A stretch of 64,000 nt of DNA, from the NCBI GenBank assembly GCA_004352715.1, contig SCFE01000011.1, positions 119,732 through 183,731 of the forward strand. Reading direction: 5' to 3'. Positions within the stretch are counted from its first letter, which is position 1. The number at the start of each line of letters is the position of its first letter. Source of the stretch: Hofstenia miamia (taxonomy: Eukaryota; Xenacoelomorpha; Acoela). This document shows positions 1 through 9,180 of the stretch, piece by piece. The translations under genes were made by a program, and so were the position numbers. The notes below the pieces were generated by a model. The model did not search any database, was not told the origin of the DNA, and saw only the letters and a list, made by a program, of their open reading frames with translations.

Positions 1-864
1 ATACAGTTTATGTGTACCCTACTTTAGCTCAGTGTGTACTCAAGGCATGGCACAACTTGACTTAAACTGTATTTTGTGAAAGTGTTCTATCTATTTGCAA
101 AATGACTTGTTACTAGTTGTTCATTGAATATTACATGTAGCCATTACTAAAAATATATTAGCTTGTTTAAATATATCTTGTTCAAACAACTTCCTAACTT
201 ACATTTATAATTTAGTAAATGTACAGTCACTTTATCAGCCATTTATGTGTCATCAATTTAGATCTAAAATAGTATTAATATATTTCTTAGGTTTCAGTCA
301 TTCAACAATTTGTTGACAATCAATTATTTTAATACATGTAGTACAAAAATGCTAGTTGGCAAATCAAGAGAAAACCCCTATACCTAACTTATGTGCACTT
401 TCGTAATCTGGCACAGAGACCCTAGAATCATTCTCTGTGATGGATCCAGACCACTACTAAACACTGTTTGATTAGCTCGACATTGTATTAAATATTCAAA
501 CCATTAACATAGAACAAAATTAGAATTCCAAGTAAAATTCTTTATCAAACTCTTACAAGGTTTTTAATCTATTTATAGTAAATCCAGAAAAGTACCTGTC
601 GATTCAAATTTCAAACTTCTGCCAAGATGGCGGCTAAAAATAATGGAAGCGACGTTGCCCCCTCATTTAGTCAAAAGTATTTTTATCGACAAATACAAAT
701 CTCTCTTTTTTGACACATGTTGTTTCTTAGTTGCATAATACAAATAAATCTTAAATAATTCTAATTGATTTGTTTACAATAATTTTAGTCATCTTTTCTT
801 CGATCTTAATCCCTTCTGCTCGAAGTTTTGCAGCTTATTTGAGATTTATGTGGATGATGCTACA
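1..864 (-). repeat. Ty3/gypsy LTR, beta subfamily, cut by window edge
   Basis: Read on the minus strand, this LTR begins at 864 with TGTAGCATCATCC, the same start as the LTRs at 12173 and 37718, and runs off the window at base 1. Its sequence reappears in plus orientation at 13321-13933 and in minus orientation at 48489-49580, which shows that it is a dispersed LTR and not unique DNA. It holds a YY1-like site and a TATA box (separate entry). No internal region follows inside the window, so it may be a 5' LTR or a solo LTR. Confidence 0.75.
569..634 (-). promoter_or_regulatory. LTR promoter: YY1-like site plus TATA box
   Basis: On the minus strand GCCGCCATCTTGGC (634-621) matches the known YY1 consensus, and TATAAATAG (577-569) lies about 45 nt downstream. 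The same pair is found in the LTR at 49377-49443 and, more degenerate, in the alpha LTRs (CCATATTGGC followed by TATAAATAG at 12389-12454). The order and spacing suggest a U3 promoter; transcription itself is inferred. Confidence 0.6.
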
Positions 865-1130
865 CTAATTTGGATCTGAAATAGTAATAATATATTACCT
901 AGGTTTCGGTCATCCAACTGTATTTCGAATTCATTTATTTTAATACATGTACTGAATGATTGCTAGTAAGCTAAACGAGAGAAAAACCCCTATACCCAAC
1001 TTAAGTACACTTTCGTAGTCTGGCACAAAGACCCTAGAATCGATCTCGATGATGGATCCAGACCACTACTAAACACCACTCATTTAGCGTGACATTGTAA
1101 TAAATATTCAAACCGTATTAACAGAACATT
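865..1130 (-). repeat. LTR fragment abutting the full LTR
   Basis: Read on the minus strand, this repeats the middle of the beta LTR (compare with 270-560 of the neighbouring LTR: the stretch with GGTCTGGATCCATC and the stretch with CCTAGG). It stops exactly where the TGTAGCATC start of the next LTR begins at 864. The arrangement looks like one element inserted in the LTR of another, or a recombined LTR pair. Confidence 0.6.
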
Positions 1131-1545
1131 CATCTGTTATTATCAATGTCGCCACTCCTGAATCAATTGTTGCCTTTGTCAATATTCCATTTATCATTAT
1201 CATTATTGTATTAATATTATTAAGATTCGTCATAATCATTATTGGTGCTCAGTTTTTTAGAGTTGGTGCTCGAGCAAGTTTTCCATTTCCTCTTCAGTTT
1301 GGGGATCTTCTAATAATTCTGATTCAGATTTGATTACATCCTCATCTTTGTAGTATGCTTCCTCCTCTCTGATCATGATAATTTGTTTTCTGCACTAGTC
1401 TTTCCTGTGCCCCTTCTTTCCACAGTTGTAACACTTAATGTCTCTTTCTCTAACTTTCTTTGACTTTCCCTCTTTATTTTTTATGTTGATGAACTTCTTA
1501 ATCATCATTAAGCAACCCACGCCATTATGTTTGGATGATGTTTGA
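1131..1545 (-). pseudogene. gag-pro fragment of a Ty3/gypsy element
   Basis: The minus strand reads a Gag zinc knuckle CYNCGKKGHRKD followed by a stop in place of the residue before the last Cys (about 1392-1436). It then reads the acidic Gag tail ending PQTEEE, and the start of a retropepsin with ATIDSGV, where the family has ATIDTGA. It corresponds to 4440-4770 of copy G2. It is broken by a stop in the knuckle and joined directly to LTR sequence at about 1130, so it is a dead fragment. Bases 1546-1677 show nothing I recognise. Confidence 0.7.
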
Positions 1546-1677
1546 TTGCTGTTGATGTGTAGTGTTATTGCATCTGGAAGATACTACAGGGCCTCAAACA
1601 AATACATTAGGTTTACAGAACATCTGAAATATACTTAGCAATTTAAATTGATCCAGTGCACAGTTTTTTAATTCATA

Positions 1678-1785
1678 NNNNNNNNNNNNNNNNNNNNNNN
1701 NNNNNNNNNNNNNNNNNNNNNNNNNNNNNNNNNNNNNNNNNNNNNNNNNNNNNNNNNNNNNNNNNNNNNNNNNNNNNNNNNNNNN
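1678..1785. other. Assembly gap (108 N)
   Basis: Run of N. The sequence on its right resumes inside a plus-strand gag, so an unknown part of copy G1 is hidden here. Confidence 0.95.
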
Positions 1786-1878
1786 GACAAAGAGGCTTAT
1801 TACAATGAAGAGGATGTATTACAAACAGAAGATGAAATCAATGAAGCATTGCCTACTGACGAGGAGTCGAAAAACTAA
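1786..1878 (+). pseudogene. G1 gag, C-terminal end
   Basis: The last 30 codons of a Gag frame, entering from the gap: an acidic tail ending in EESKN and TAA at 1876-1878. The sequence at the stop, CGAAAAACTAA, is the same kind of A-rich stop context found at the gag end of the other copies, and the following protease frame lies at -1. Zinc knuckle lost in the gap. Confidence 0.65.
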
Positions 1879-2690
1879 GTAGAGTGCTGACTCATAACAA
1901 CAGTGCATTGATAATGAACCTGACAAACCTCGACATGAGGAATATGATAACAATAGCTATCAATGGAGTAATGACGAAAGCGACAATCGACACTGAAGCA
2001 GCTACATCCATAATTACTGATGAATGTGCCATGAAGTTGGGATTCAAATGGGAAGACTTAAATAGTTGCAATAAGAGACTAATCAATGCATCAGGGGATT
2101 ATATCAATATGAAAGGAATGATAAACATAGTACAAATGGGATCGTGAATACAACATTTGAACAACCTTTGGTGGTGGTGGATACACACAATAATTTGCTG
2201 CCATATGAAGTCATATTAGGCAATGACTTTTTGACAAAAAATGGATGTGTTATTAATTATGCTAACAGAACCATAAAGGTAAAAGAAGAAGAGATGGAGA
2301 TCAAAGAAGAACAAGAGAAGCAGAAAACAATTACATTTCAACTTCAAGAAGACATCCACCTACAGCCACACAATAGAGATAGAGGACACGATAACAGCTG
2401 ACATAAAGCTGTATGACAATAAAGGCATCAACACTAAATGAGTATATCGATGCTGTCCAGTGTCTTTACAATAAAACACAGAAAGGGAAAATAACAATTC
2501 TCACTGCTCTGAATCAGAATGTCAATCTGAAAAGATCTCAAATAAGAATATATGGGAAATACAACAAAACTAACATCAGACACTTCTGGAAGGCATTTGA
2601 AGACAACAATGGAGCGAGTAACTTGCATGGTCAATTCAAGGAGGCAAAGGAAAGCAGATAGTACTCCACATGGCCAACTCAAGGGCAAGT
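1879..2690 (+). pseudogene. G1 protease and pro-RT linker
   Basis: A retropepsin-like aspartic protease would mature Gag and Pol in virus-like particles. The frame opens at -1 to gag and includes NGVMTKATIDTEAATSI (about 1953-2003), so the catalytic D-T-G is D-T-E here. ITDECAMKLGF and the later flap-distal motif VILGNDF (2206-2226) follow as in the other copies. The frame breaks at about 2145 and again near 2400, then continues into the linker, which is homologous to 5170-5400 of G2. Clearly inactive. Confidence 0.75.
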
Positions 2691-3460
2691 GGATGAACAC
2701 CATCAAAGTCACAAGTACTCCCAAATGCTACTCAAGGGCATTGGGACGAAAGCAGAAGAAGAAGATACATGCAGAACACCCAAAAGAAATGACGAAGACT
2801 ACCAACATTTAGAAGAACGGGAGATCATGCAACTAAGGACACTGTTAGAAAAACACAAATGTATATTCAACTACGGAGAAATAAGCATAGGACTGGTAGT
2901 AGGTAAAAAGCATAAAATAGTCACAACAACAGACGAATCAATCAAGCTACCAGCTATAAGGGTGCCTGAGCAGCTGAAAGATGAATACAATCACATACTG
3001 GAAGAATTAATCAACAACAAAATTATTTGGCCAAGTGAGAGCCCATACGCAGCACCAACCATGTTTGTAAAACAGGGAAGCAAGTATTGCTTATGCATTG
3101 ATTTTCGCAAGTTGAATGAAGTGGTGAGAAAGGACTCATATCCCTTACCGCAAATAGAGGACATGCTCTATGAAGCCAGTAAACACAAATACTTTACAAC
3201 ACTGGATTTATGTAAAGCCTACTGGCAAGTAAAGATGTAAGAGGACGCCATTGAGGAGACAGCATTTATGGGCTATACAAATTGATATATATATGGCACT
3301 CAGACTCTGTAATGCACTAGCAACCTTTCAGAGGTACATAACAAAGGTACTAAAAAGTAAGACACATAGATTACATCATAGTCACAAGCAACACAGTCCA
3401 AGAACATTTGGAAAAATTGGAAAGAACGTTAACAAACCTAGAAAATGCAGGACTTTGTAT
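2689..3460 (+). pseudogene. G1 reverse transcriptase relic
   Basis: RT fingers and the first part of the palm are clear: SPYAAPTMFVKQG, CIDFRKLNEV, SYPLPQIEDML and TTLDLCKAYWQVKM (3040-3237), which is then closed by TAA. Homology continues in shifted frames with a YMALRLCNA motif (3288-3314) and TFQRYITKVL. A small deletion near 3370 removes the YIDD catalytic motif that the related copies carry, since the sequence passes from KTHR almost directly to IIVTS. Compare with 5846-6240 of G2. Dead by stops, frameshifts and loss of the active site. Confidence 0.8.
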
Positions 3461-4052
3461 TAATGAAAATAAGTGCAACATTCTCAAAGAGAAAATAGTG
3501 TTTCTTGGAAGAACAATAGAAAAGGGCATAATATGCATGAAGGACAATGCTAGGGAAATGATCTGAAAGATAGAAAAACCGAACAATAAAAAAGACATAC
3601 AGAGAATTATGGGATTCTTCAAATATTATGGAACTTTTATTCCAAATATAGCTGGTAAGATGGCAAAGATGTCCATTCATATTGACTTGGCAAGAGCAGG
3701 AGGAACTTGACAATATCAAACAAGAACTGGTGAAATTATCCTCCCTCAACACACCAGATTAAAATGAAAAATTCATATAATATTGTGACGTGAGCAAGGT
3801 GGCAATAAGAGCAACATTGGGACAAATACAGAATGGAAAAGAGGTACCCATCCAGTTTTTTAGCCGCAAACTGAGGGCATGTGAAGAAAACTACAGCTCT
3901 ACTAAGGTAGAGATGCTCACATTGATTGAGAGTATTAAGAAATTTCGACATTTCCTCATTGGTAGAGAATTTAGAGTATGAACGGACAATAGTGCCCTGG
4001 TTAAAGAAGTTCTCCAGGGATAAGTCCGGAATAGTGTCACAGTGGATAAAAT
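3461..4052 (+). pseudogene. G1 RT connection and RNase H relic
   Basis: Continues from the RT with NKCNILKEKIVFLGRTIEKG (3467-3525) and IMGFFKYYGTFIPN, then the Ty3-type RNase H: CDVSKVAIRATLGQ, VPIQFFSRKLRA and STKVEML. Broken by several stops and by a deletion between about 3665 and 3690. It ends at an 11-N gap (4053-4063), after which the sequence jumps back to gag of the next copy, so integrase is absent. Confidence 0.75.
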
Positions 4053-4063
4053 NNNNNNNNNNN

Positions 4064-4650
4064 AGAACCAATACTGAATAATTTTAAATGGAATGAAGAT
4101 GAAGAAGACAGATGACATCCGCAATTATATACAACAAGTCAAGAGGCTGGTCACACTCAGCTCAAGGGAGAACCAATATTCCAAATATGATCTCTTTTCG
4201 CATATTTGCAAGGGGATGCCCGATAATATAAGAGCACAATTTGAAATTAAGTGCGATGTAGATGACAAATTGGAAAAGATGATCAGAAAAGCAGTGGATA
4301 TACAAGCAACAATTGAAAACAACGCGAGAATAAACAAAAAGGCAGCTTGGCATAGAGAAACGCCAACCTGGAGGAACAACCTCAAGCTGAAAAACACAAT
4401 GAAAACGTACAAGACCAACAAACAAGAAAAGACGATAAGAATAAAAACCAGAGATGGAAAAACAAAGAAGGTTCGTGAGAAAGACATCAAATGTTATAAT
4501 TGTGGAAAGAAAGGACACAAGAGAGACGAGTGCCACAAACAAATAAACATGATTGGAGAAGAACAAGGGTACTTCAAAGAAGAAGATTTGATAGAATCGG
4601 AGGGAGAAACAAATGAGGAACCCCAAACTGAAGAGGAATCGGAAAACTAA
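4064..4650 (+). pseudogene. G2 gag, lacking its N-terminus
   Basis: Gag is the structural protein that packages element RNA. The frame joins the capsid-like part (FKNQY region) just after an 11-N gap and runs open to TAA at 4648-4650. It carries SSRENQYSKYDLFSHICKGM, a basic stretch (4400-4470), one CCHC zinc knuckle CYNCGKKGHKRDEC (4492-4533) and an acidic tail. Compared with G6 it lacks about 200 N-terminal codons, including the coiled coil. The frame itself is undamaged. Confidence 0.85.
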
Positions 4651-4653
4651 GTG
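4639..4653 (+). promoter_or_regulatory. Likely -1 frameshift site at the gag stop
   Basis: The gag frame ends TCG GAA AAC TAA and the protease frame is open through this point at -1 (GGA AAA CTA AGT). The same -1 relation is seen in G1 (stop 1878), G3 (stop 14743), G6 (stops 30047 and 30254) and in the distant G7 (stop at 40507, minus strand). GGAAAAC resembles, but is not, a canonical X-XXY-YYZ heptamer. Slippage is inferred from frame geometry. Confidence 0.5.
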
Positions 4654-5400
4654 GAGCGCCGACTCCTAAAAACCGCGCAGCAGTGATGATTATGGCGAAC
4701 ATGGATACAGTGAACACAATGACAATATCGGTTAATGGGATAATGATAAAAGCAACCATTGATACGGGAGTGGCAACCTTGATAATTACAGATGACTGCG
4801 CAACAAAGTTAGGGTTCTTGAGAGAGGATCTCACCAAGTGTAACAAAAGGCTTATAAACGCATCTGGCGAATACATTGATACCAAAGGAATATTGGAAGC
4901 GGTGCAGCTAAGAGTGGCGAACACTATGTTTGAACAATCACTGGTAGTGGTGGATACACACAATAATATGCTACCATATGAGATTATTTTGGGAGATGAC
5001 TTCCTCATAAAAAACAAATGTGTTATCAATTATGCGGATAGAACAATCAAAGTTAAAGAGGAAGAGATTGAGATTGAAGAAGAACAGGGCAGAGAGAAAA
5101 AAATCACGTTTGAATTACAGGAAGACATACATCTACAGCCACACCAATGGAAAATGTATGAGATCTAAACAGAGGAAGCGATCACAGCCGATGTGATGAT
5201 CTATGAGAACAAAGGGATAAACACAAAAAGAGTGTCAATACCGTCAAGTGTATGTGCAGTAAAGAAAGGAAAGGGTAAGATTCCAATTCTAAACCCAATG
5301 AATCGGAATGTAAATCAAAGGAAATCACACATCAGGATATTCGGAAAATATGTAAAATCAACATCAGGCTGATTTGGAAAGCATTGGAGGACGAGGATGG
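4651..5400 (+). pseudogene. G2 retropepsin (start of pol)
   Basis: Aspartic protease domain. The frame is open from within gag, with no strong need for its own start. ISVNGIMIKATIDTGVATLI (from about 4723) carries the catalytic D-T-G, followed by ITDDCATKLGF and the second conserved segment YEIILGDDFLIKNKCVINY (4978-5034). A TAA at 5166-5168 interrupts what is ETEEAIT in G6. The frame then continues into a linker ending near a DDLYGRFEDL motif. It follows gag at -1 and precedes RT with only the repeat-bearing spacer between them. Confidence 0.8.
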
Positions 5401-5545
5401 AGCTGACGACTTGTATGGTCGATTCGAGGACTTACAAGTGGAAGCGCAAAGTACTCCACATGGCCTACTCGAGGGCGAGTGGACAAACACCATCCAAGTC
5501 GCGAGTACTCCCAAAGGCTGATTCAAGGGCACTGGGATGAAAGCA
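5395..5545 (+). repeat. Spacer with repeated GGCCGATTCAAGGGC-like module
   Basis: Three variants of one 15-bp module lie at about 5418-5432, 5461-5475 and 5516-5530, each separated by about 40 bp that includes AGTACTCC. In the pol frame they read GRFED, GLLEG and G-stop-FKG. The same three-module array occurs at 31019-31133 in G6, 15499-15605 in G3 and, more worn, 2625-2743 in G1. A related set sits at the pol-ORF3 junction. Function unknown. Confidence 0.7.
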
Positions 5546-6940
5546 ACTGATGATGAATACAAGATCCCGGACATTGAGAGTAAAGATTACCAACACCTGA
5601 ACAAAGAGGAGATACAACTGCTAAGAAATATGCTAAGACAACATAAGCGAATATTCAACTACAGAGAGATAAGTGTGGGGCAGGCAATAGGGGAGAAACA
5701 TAAGATAGTGACAACTACCAACAAGCCAATAAAACTCCCCTGTAGAAGATTGCCCAAACAAATGAAAGACAAATACAATCAAATACTTGAAGAACTGATA
5801 GACAATAAAATTATACAACTGAGTGAGAGTCCTTATGCAGCACCAATGGTGTTTGTGAAGCAGGGAGAAAAATACCAGCTATGCATAGATTTTCAGAAGT
5901 TGAATGAAGTGACGAAGAAGGATTCCTACCCCCTACCAAGGATAGAGGACATGTTATATGAAGCAAGCAAACACAAATACTTTACGACATTAGACTTGTG
6001 CAAGGCTTATTGGCAAGTGCGGATGGAGGAAGACGATATCAAGAAGACAGCATTCATAACACCATACGGGCTGTATGAGTGGATCTACATGGCGTTCGGA
6101 CTATGTAACACACCAGCGATGTTCCAAAGATATATAACAAAAGTCCTGAATAACAAAACGCACAGGATGTAGGATGGCATCAACGCATACATAGATGATA
6201 TAATAGTAACAAGTGACACAGTACAAGAGCATATAGAGAAACTGGATAGAACATTAACAATCTTAGGGAAATCCGGACTCCAAATAAACAGCAACAAATG
6301 TGAGATCCTAAAGGAAAAAATCATCTTCTTAGGAAGAATAATAGAAAAAGGCCGAATATCAATGAAAGACAATGCAAGAGAGATGATACGGAGAATAGAG
6401 AAACCAAATAATAAGAAGGATATCCAAAGAATAATGGGTTTCTTTAACTATTATGGCACATTCATCCCCAACGTTGCAGGGAAAACCGCGAAAATGACAA
6501 AACTCATGAGAAAATCAGTACCATTTGTATGGACATGTCAAGAACAGGAGGAACTGGATAACATTAAGGAGGAACTAGCGAAACTGCCATCACTTAATAC
6601 ACTGGATTACAACGAGCAGTTTATATTAGACTGTGATGCAAGTAAGGTCGCCATAGGGGCTACACTAGGACAGATGAAAAACGGGAAAGAGGTACCAATA
6701 CAATTCTTTAGCCGTAAACTACGGGCAAGTGAAGAGAACTACGGATCCACCAAAGTAGAAATGTTAGCCCTAGTTGAGAATATCAGGAAGTTCAGACAGT
6801 TTCTAATTGGAAAAGAATTCCGAGTACGCACTGACAACAGCGGCCTTGCATGGCTAAAAAAGTTCTCGGGAGATAAATCAGGCATCGTATCCCGATGGAT
6901 AGAGTACCTCAATGAATTCACATTCACGATAGAACATTGA
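5537..6940 (+). pseudogene. G2 reverse transcriptase and RNase H
   Basis: Ty3/gypsy-type RT with LCIDFQKLNEV, SYPLPRIEDML, TTLDLCKAYWQV, FGLCNTPAMFQRYITKVL, a TAG stop (6170-6172) after KTHRM, and the catalytic AYIDDIIVTS (6186-6215) in the same frame. The connection (FLGRIIEKGRI, IMGFFNYYGTFIPN) and the RNase H (LDCDASKVAIGATLGQ, STKVEMLAL, RTDNSGLAWLKKF, 6629-6865) follow. The TAG is shared with G6, whereas G3 has GAG here. Otherwise this is one of the best preserved pol copies. It ends with TGA (6938-6940) at a former Arg codon after TIEH. Confidence 0.85.
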
Positions 6941-8734
6941 AAGGGCACCTTACATAGCAACGCAGACTTTTGGACGTTGTTGCCAGAGTACCAAAGAGAT
7001 GCAGAAAAGACAGATGGAGAGAAACAACAATTCCAGTTCCTACCACATAACCAATACGATGAGCTACCAGAGATCAATGTAGATAAGAAAGGGCAAACAG
7101 TACTTCTGATCATAATAAAGGAAGAGATCTCCGAAAAAGAGATAATAGACAAACAGCAAGACGATGTGATCCTCAACGAAATAATAAGAAAACTGAAAGA
7201 ACCGCAAGTGACACTGTTGAAACTAACAGCAAGTTACTTTGAGTGATACAAATGGAAATTAAACCAAAATGGGTTATTGTACATCGAAGGTCAAAACAAT
7301 AGAATCAACATACCAGAGTATTTCAAAAGAGAGGTCATACGGCGAATACATGAAAAAGGCCACCTCGGAAAAATTCAGACAGAGAAAACATTCAATGGGC
7401 GATTTATCACAACAGCAGTAAGGAAGGTGATCGAAAACATCATTAACAAATGCACAACATGTTTGTTACATAACAGTCAATGATTCCCAACACAAAGAGC
7501 ACCACTGGAAAAGATAATAGACACACAACCAAATGAAATAGTCCACATCGACTTAGAACAACTATCAAAAGACAATCCACATTGATTTAGAACAGCTATC
7601 AAAAGACAATCAGGGGTACCAATTCCTATTAGTGATGGTGGACAACTTTACAAAGTATGTGAGGATGATCCCAATGAAGAACACAACCGCGGAGACCACA
7701 GCAGAAATAGTAATGAAAGAATGGATACTGTGATTCGGGCCAGTGGAAACGATCATATCAAATAAGGGACCACAATTCAAGAGTGGTCTATTCCAGGAGA
7801 TGGCTAAAATGCTAGAGATAGTGAGTGAACGAACGACAGCATACCACCCGCAGGCGAACGGCGCAGTAGAAAGATTAAACAGGACTTTGATAAAGTTAAT
7901 AAGAGTAACAACCACGAGGATCAGCGGGAATGAATGGAGAGAGGTGGTCAAGATGATAGAATATTTCTACAACACGTCTGTACACTCAACAACAGGAATC
8001 ACCCCATTTAAGGCAATGTTCACTGAGAGGCAGCTACACCACTATCAATGCAATATACTGATTACAGCAAAGCCTTGAACAACGATTATGTAAACCAATT
8101 GCACAAACAGATTTCAGCAATCCATGAGACAATATGCCACAACACAAAGAAATCAGCAGTAAGACAGCAGTGAAACTACAATAAAAAAATTTACGGGCAC
8201 GTGCACAAAGTAGGCGATAAGGTCTACGCATTTGCACCAATGAAACTAACAGACACAAATCAGGTTCACAAATTAAAAACGGTTTGGTCTTGACCACACA
8301 TGATAACGCAAGAATTGCCAAATAATGAGTACATGTTAGATAACAGCAGACTACTGCACTTCCAAAATTTAAAAAGAGCAATGGCAGACATTGAAGAAAC
8401 GAAGATAGACGGAAGTGCCGAATTTAAATTAAGCCAAATTAACAGCAAAGAGGTCATGTATGATATGTGTGATTTAGATAGCCTGCTGGAGGAGGAATTT
8501 ATTGGAGACGAGCAATTGGAAAGGAGAGTGCAACCCCAGAGGGCTGCAAGAAATAAAACTATATATAACCCTGAAATATGGGATATAGATATAATAACTG
8601 CATTTAGGAAACTAGAGAAGGATGCATCAGCCACTCAAGAAGCGAGTGAAGTGGAATCAACCAACCAAGGGAATCCCAACCACAAACACGAGGAGGCGAG
8701 TGCACAGAAGTTCTCAAACTGGATGTCGATTTGA
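6941..8734 (+). pseudogene. G2 integrase with GPY/F-like tail
   Basis: Integrase would insert element DNA. The HHCC zinc domain is visible (IHEKGHLG then CTTC, 7340-7460), then the core with HIDLEQL, the second acidic position in SNKGPQF (N where G6 has D) and the E of NGAVERLNRTL (7855-7890). A GPY/F-like module (VYAFAPMKL, then PNNEYMLDNSRLLHFQNLKR) follows to 8375, then an acidic C-terminal tail ending at TGA 8732-8734. Stops at 7243, 7482, 7730, 8077, 8171 and 8292, plus a 34-bp tandem duplication at 7542-7609, show that it is dead. Confidence 0.8.
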
Positions 8735-9060
8735 GGGCAGAAGGGACGAGAATGACAAGATGGTCAATAGACAACATAGAGTTAAGAGGCGTCCTAGTAG
8801 TACTCAAGGCCGATTCAAGGGCAGAGATACAAACAGACAATCGGCCTCCTCACAGCTTAACTTTCCTTCCAGGGGATCACTTGGCCGATTTGAGGGCAGT
8901 GAAACAACCAGGGGAAGGTGTGAGTGGTGGAAGAACCGTGGAGATCCGGAAGCGATTCAAGGCTGAAGGTATCTCCACCAGAACCACGGCTATTCAAGTA
9001 CCGTTGGTCGTAACTGATAGCCGATTCAAGGGTAAATCAGTTGACACCAGTGGCACAAGT
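8715..9060 (+). repeat. pol-ORF3 junction with repeated CGATTCAAGGGC module
   Basis: At least five variants of the module seen in the pro-RT spacer recur here: about 8727-8738, 8810-8822, 8884-8897, 8952-8963 and 9019-9031. Several read G-R-F-(K/E)-G in one frame. The homologous stretch in G6 is 34287-34575. The pol frame stops in the first module. The frame leading into ORF3 is open here in G2 but has a stop in G6, so this stretch is probably not a conserved protein part. Confidence 0.65.
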
Positions 9061-9180
9061 TCACAGCCTATGGACTGTGAACCAAGCACCAGCAGATTAC
9101 CTTTACGGATGAGGCAAATAGACGCCTCCTCAGAAACAACATCAGAGCGTACAGTAAGATCTAGAGAGAGAGAAAAGCAA

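Noticed and set aside
5537-8734. TGA as a sense codon in this organism
   Set aside because: TGA stands where sister copies have CGA, CAA or TGG at single sites, the pattern of CpG decay. The receptor exons contain no internal TGA.
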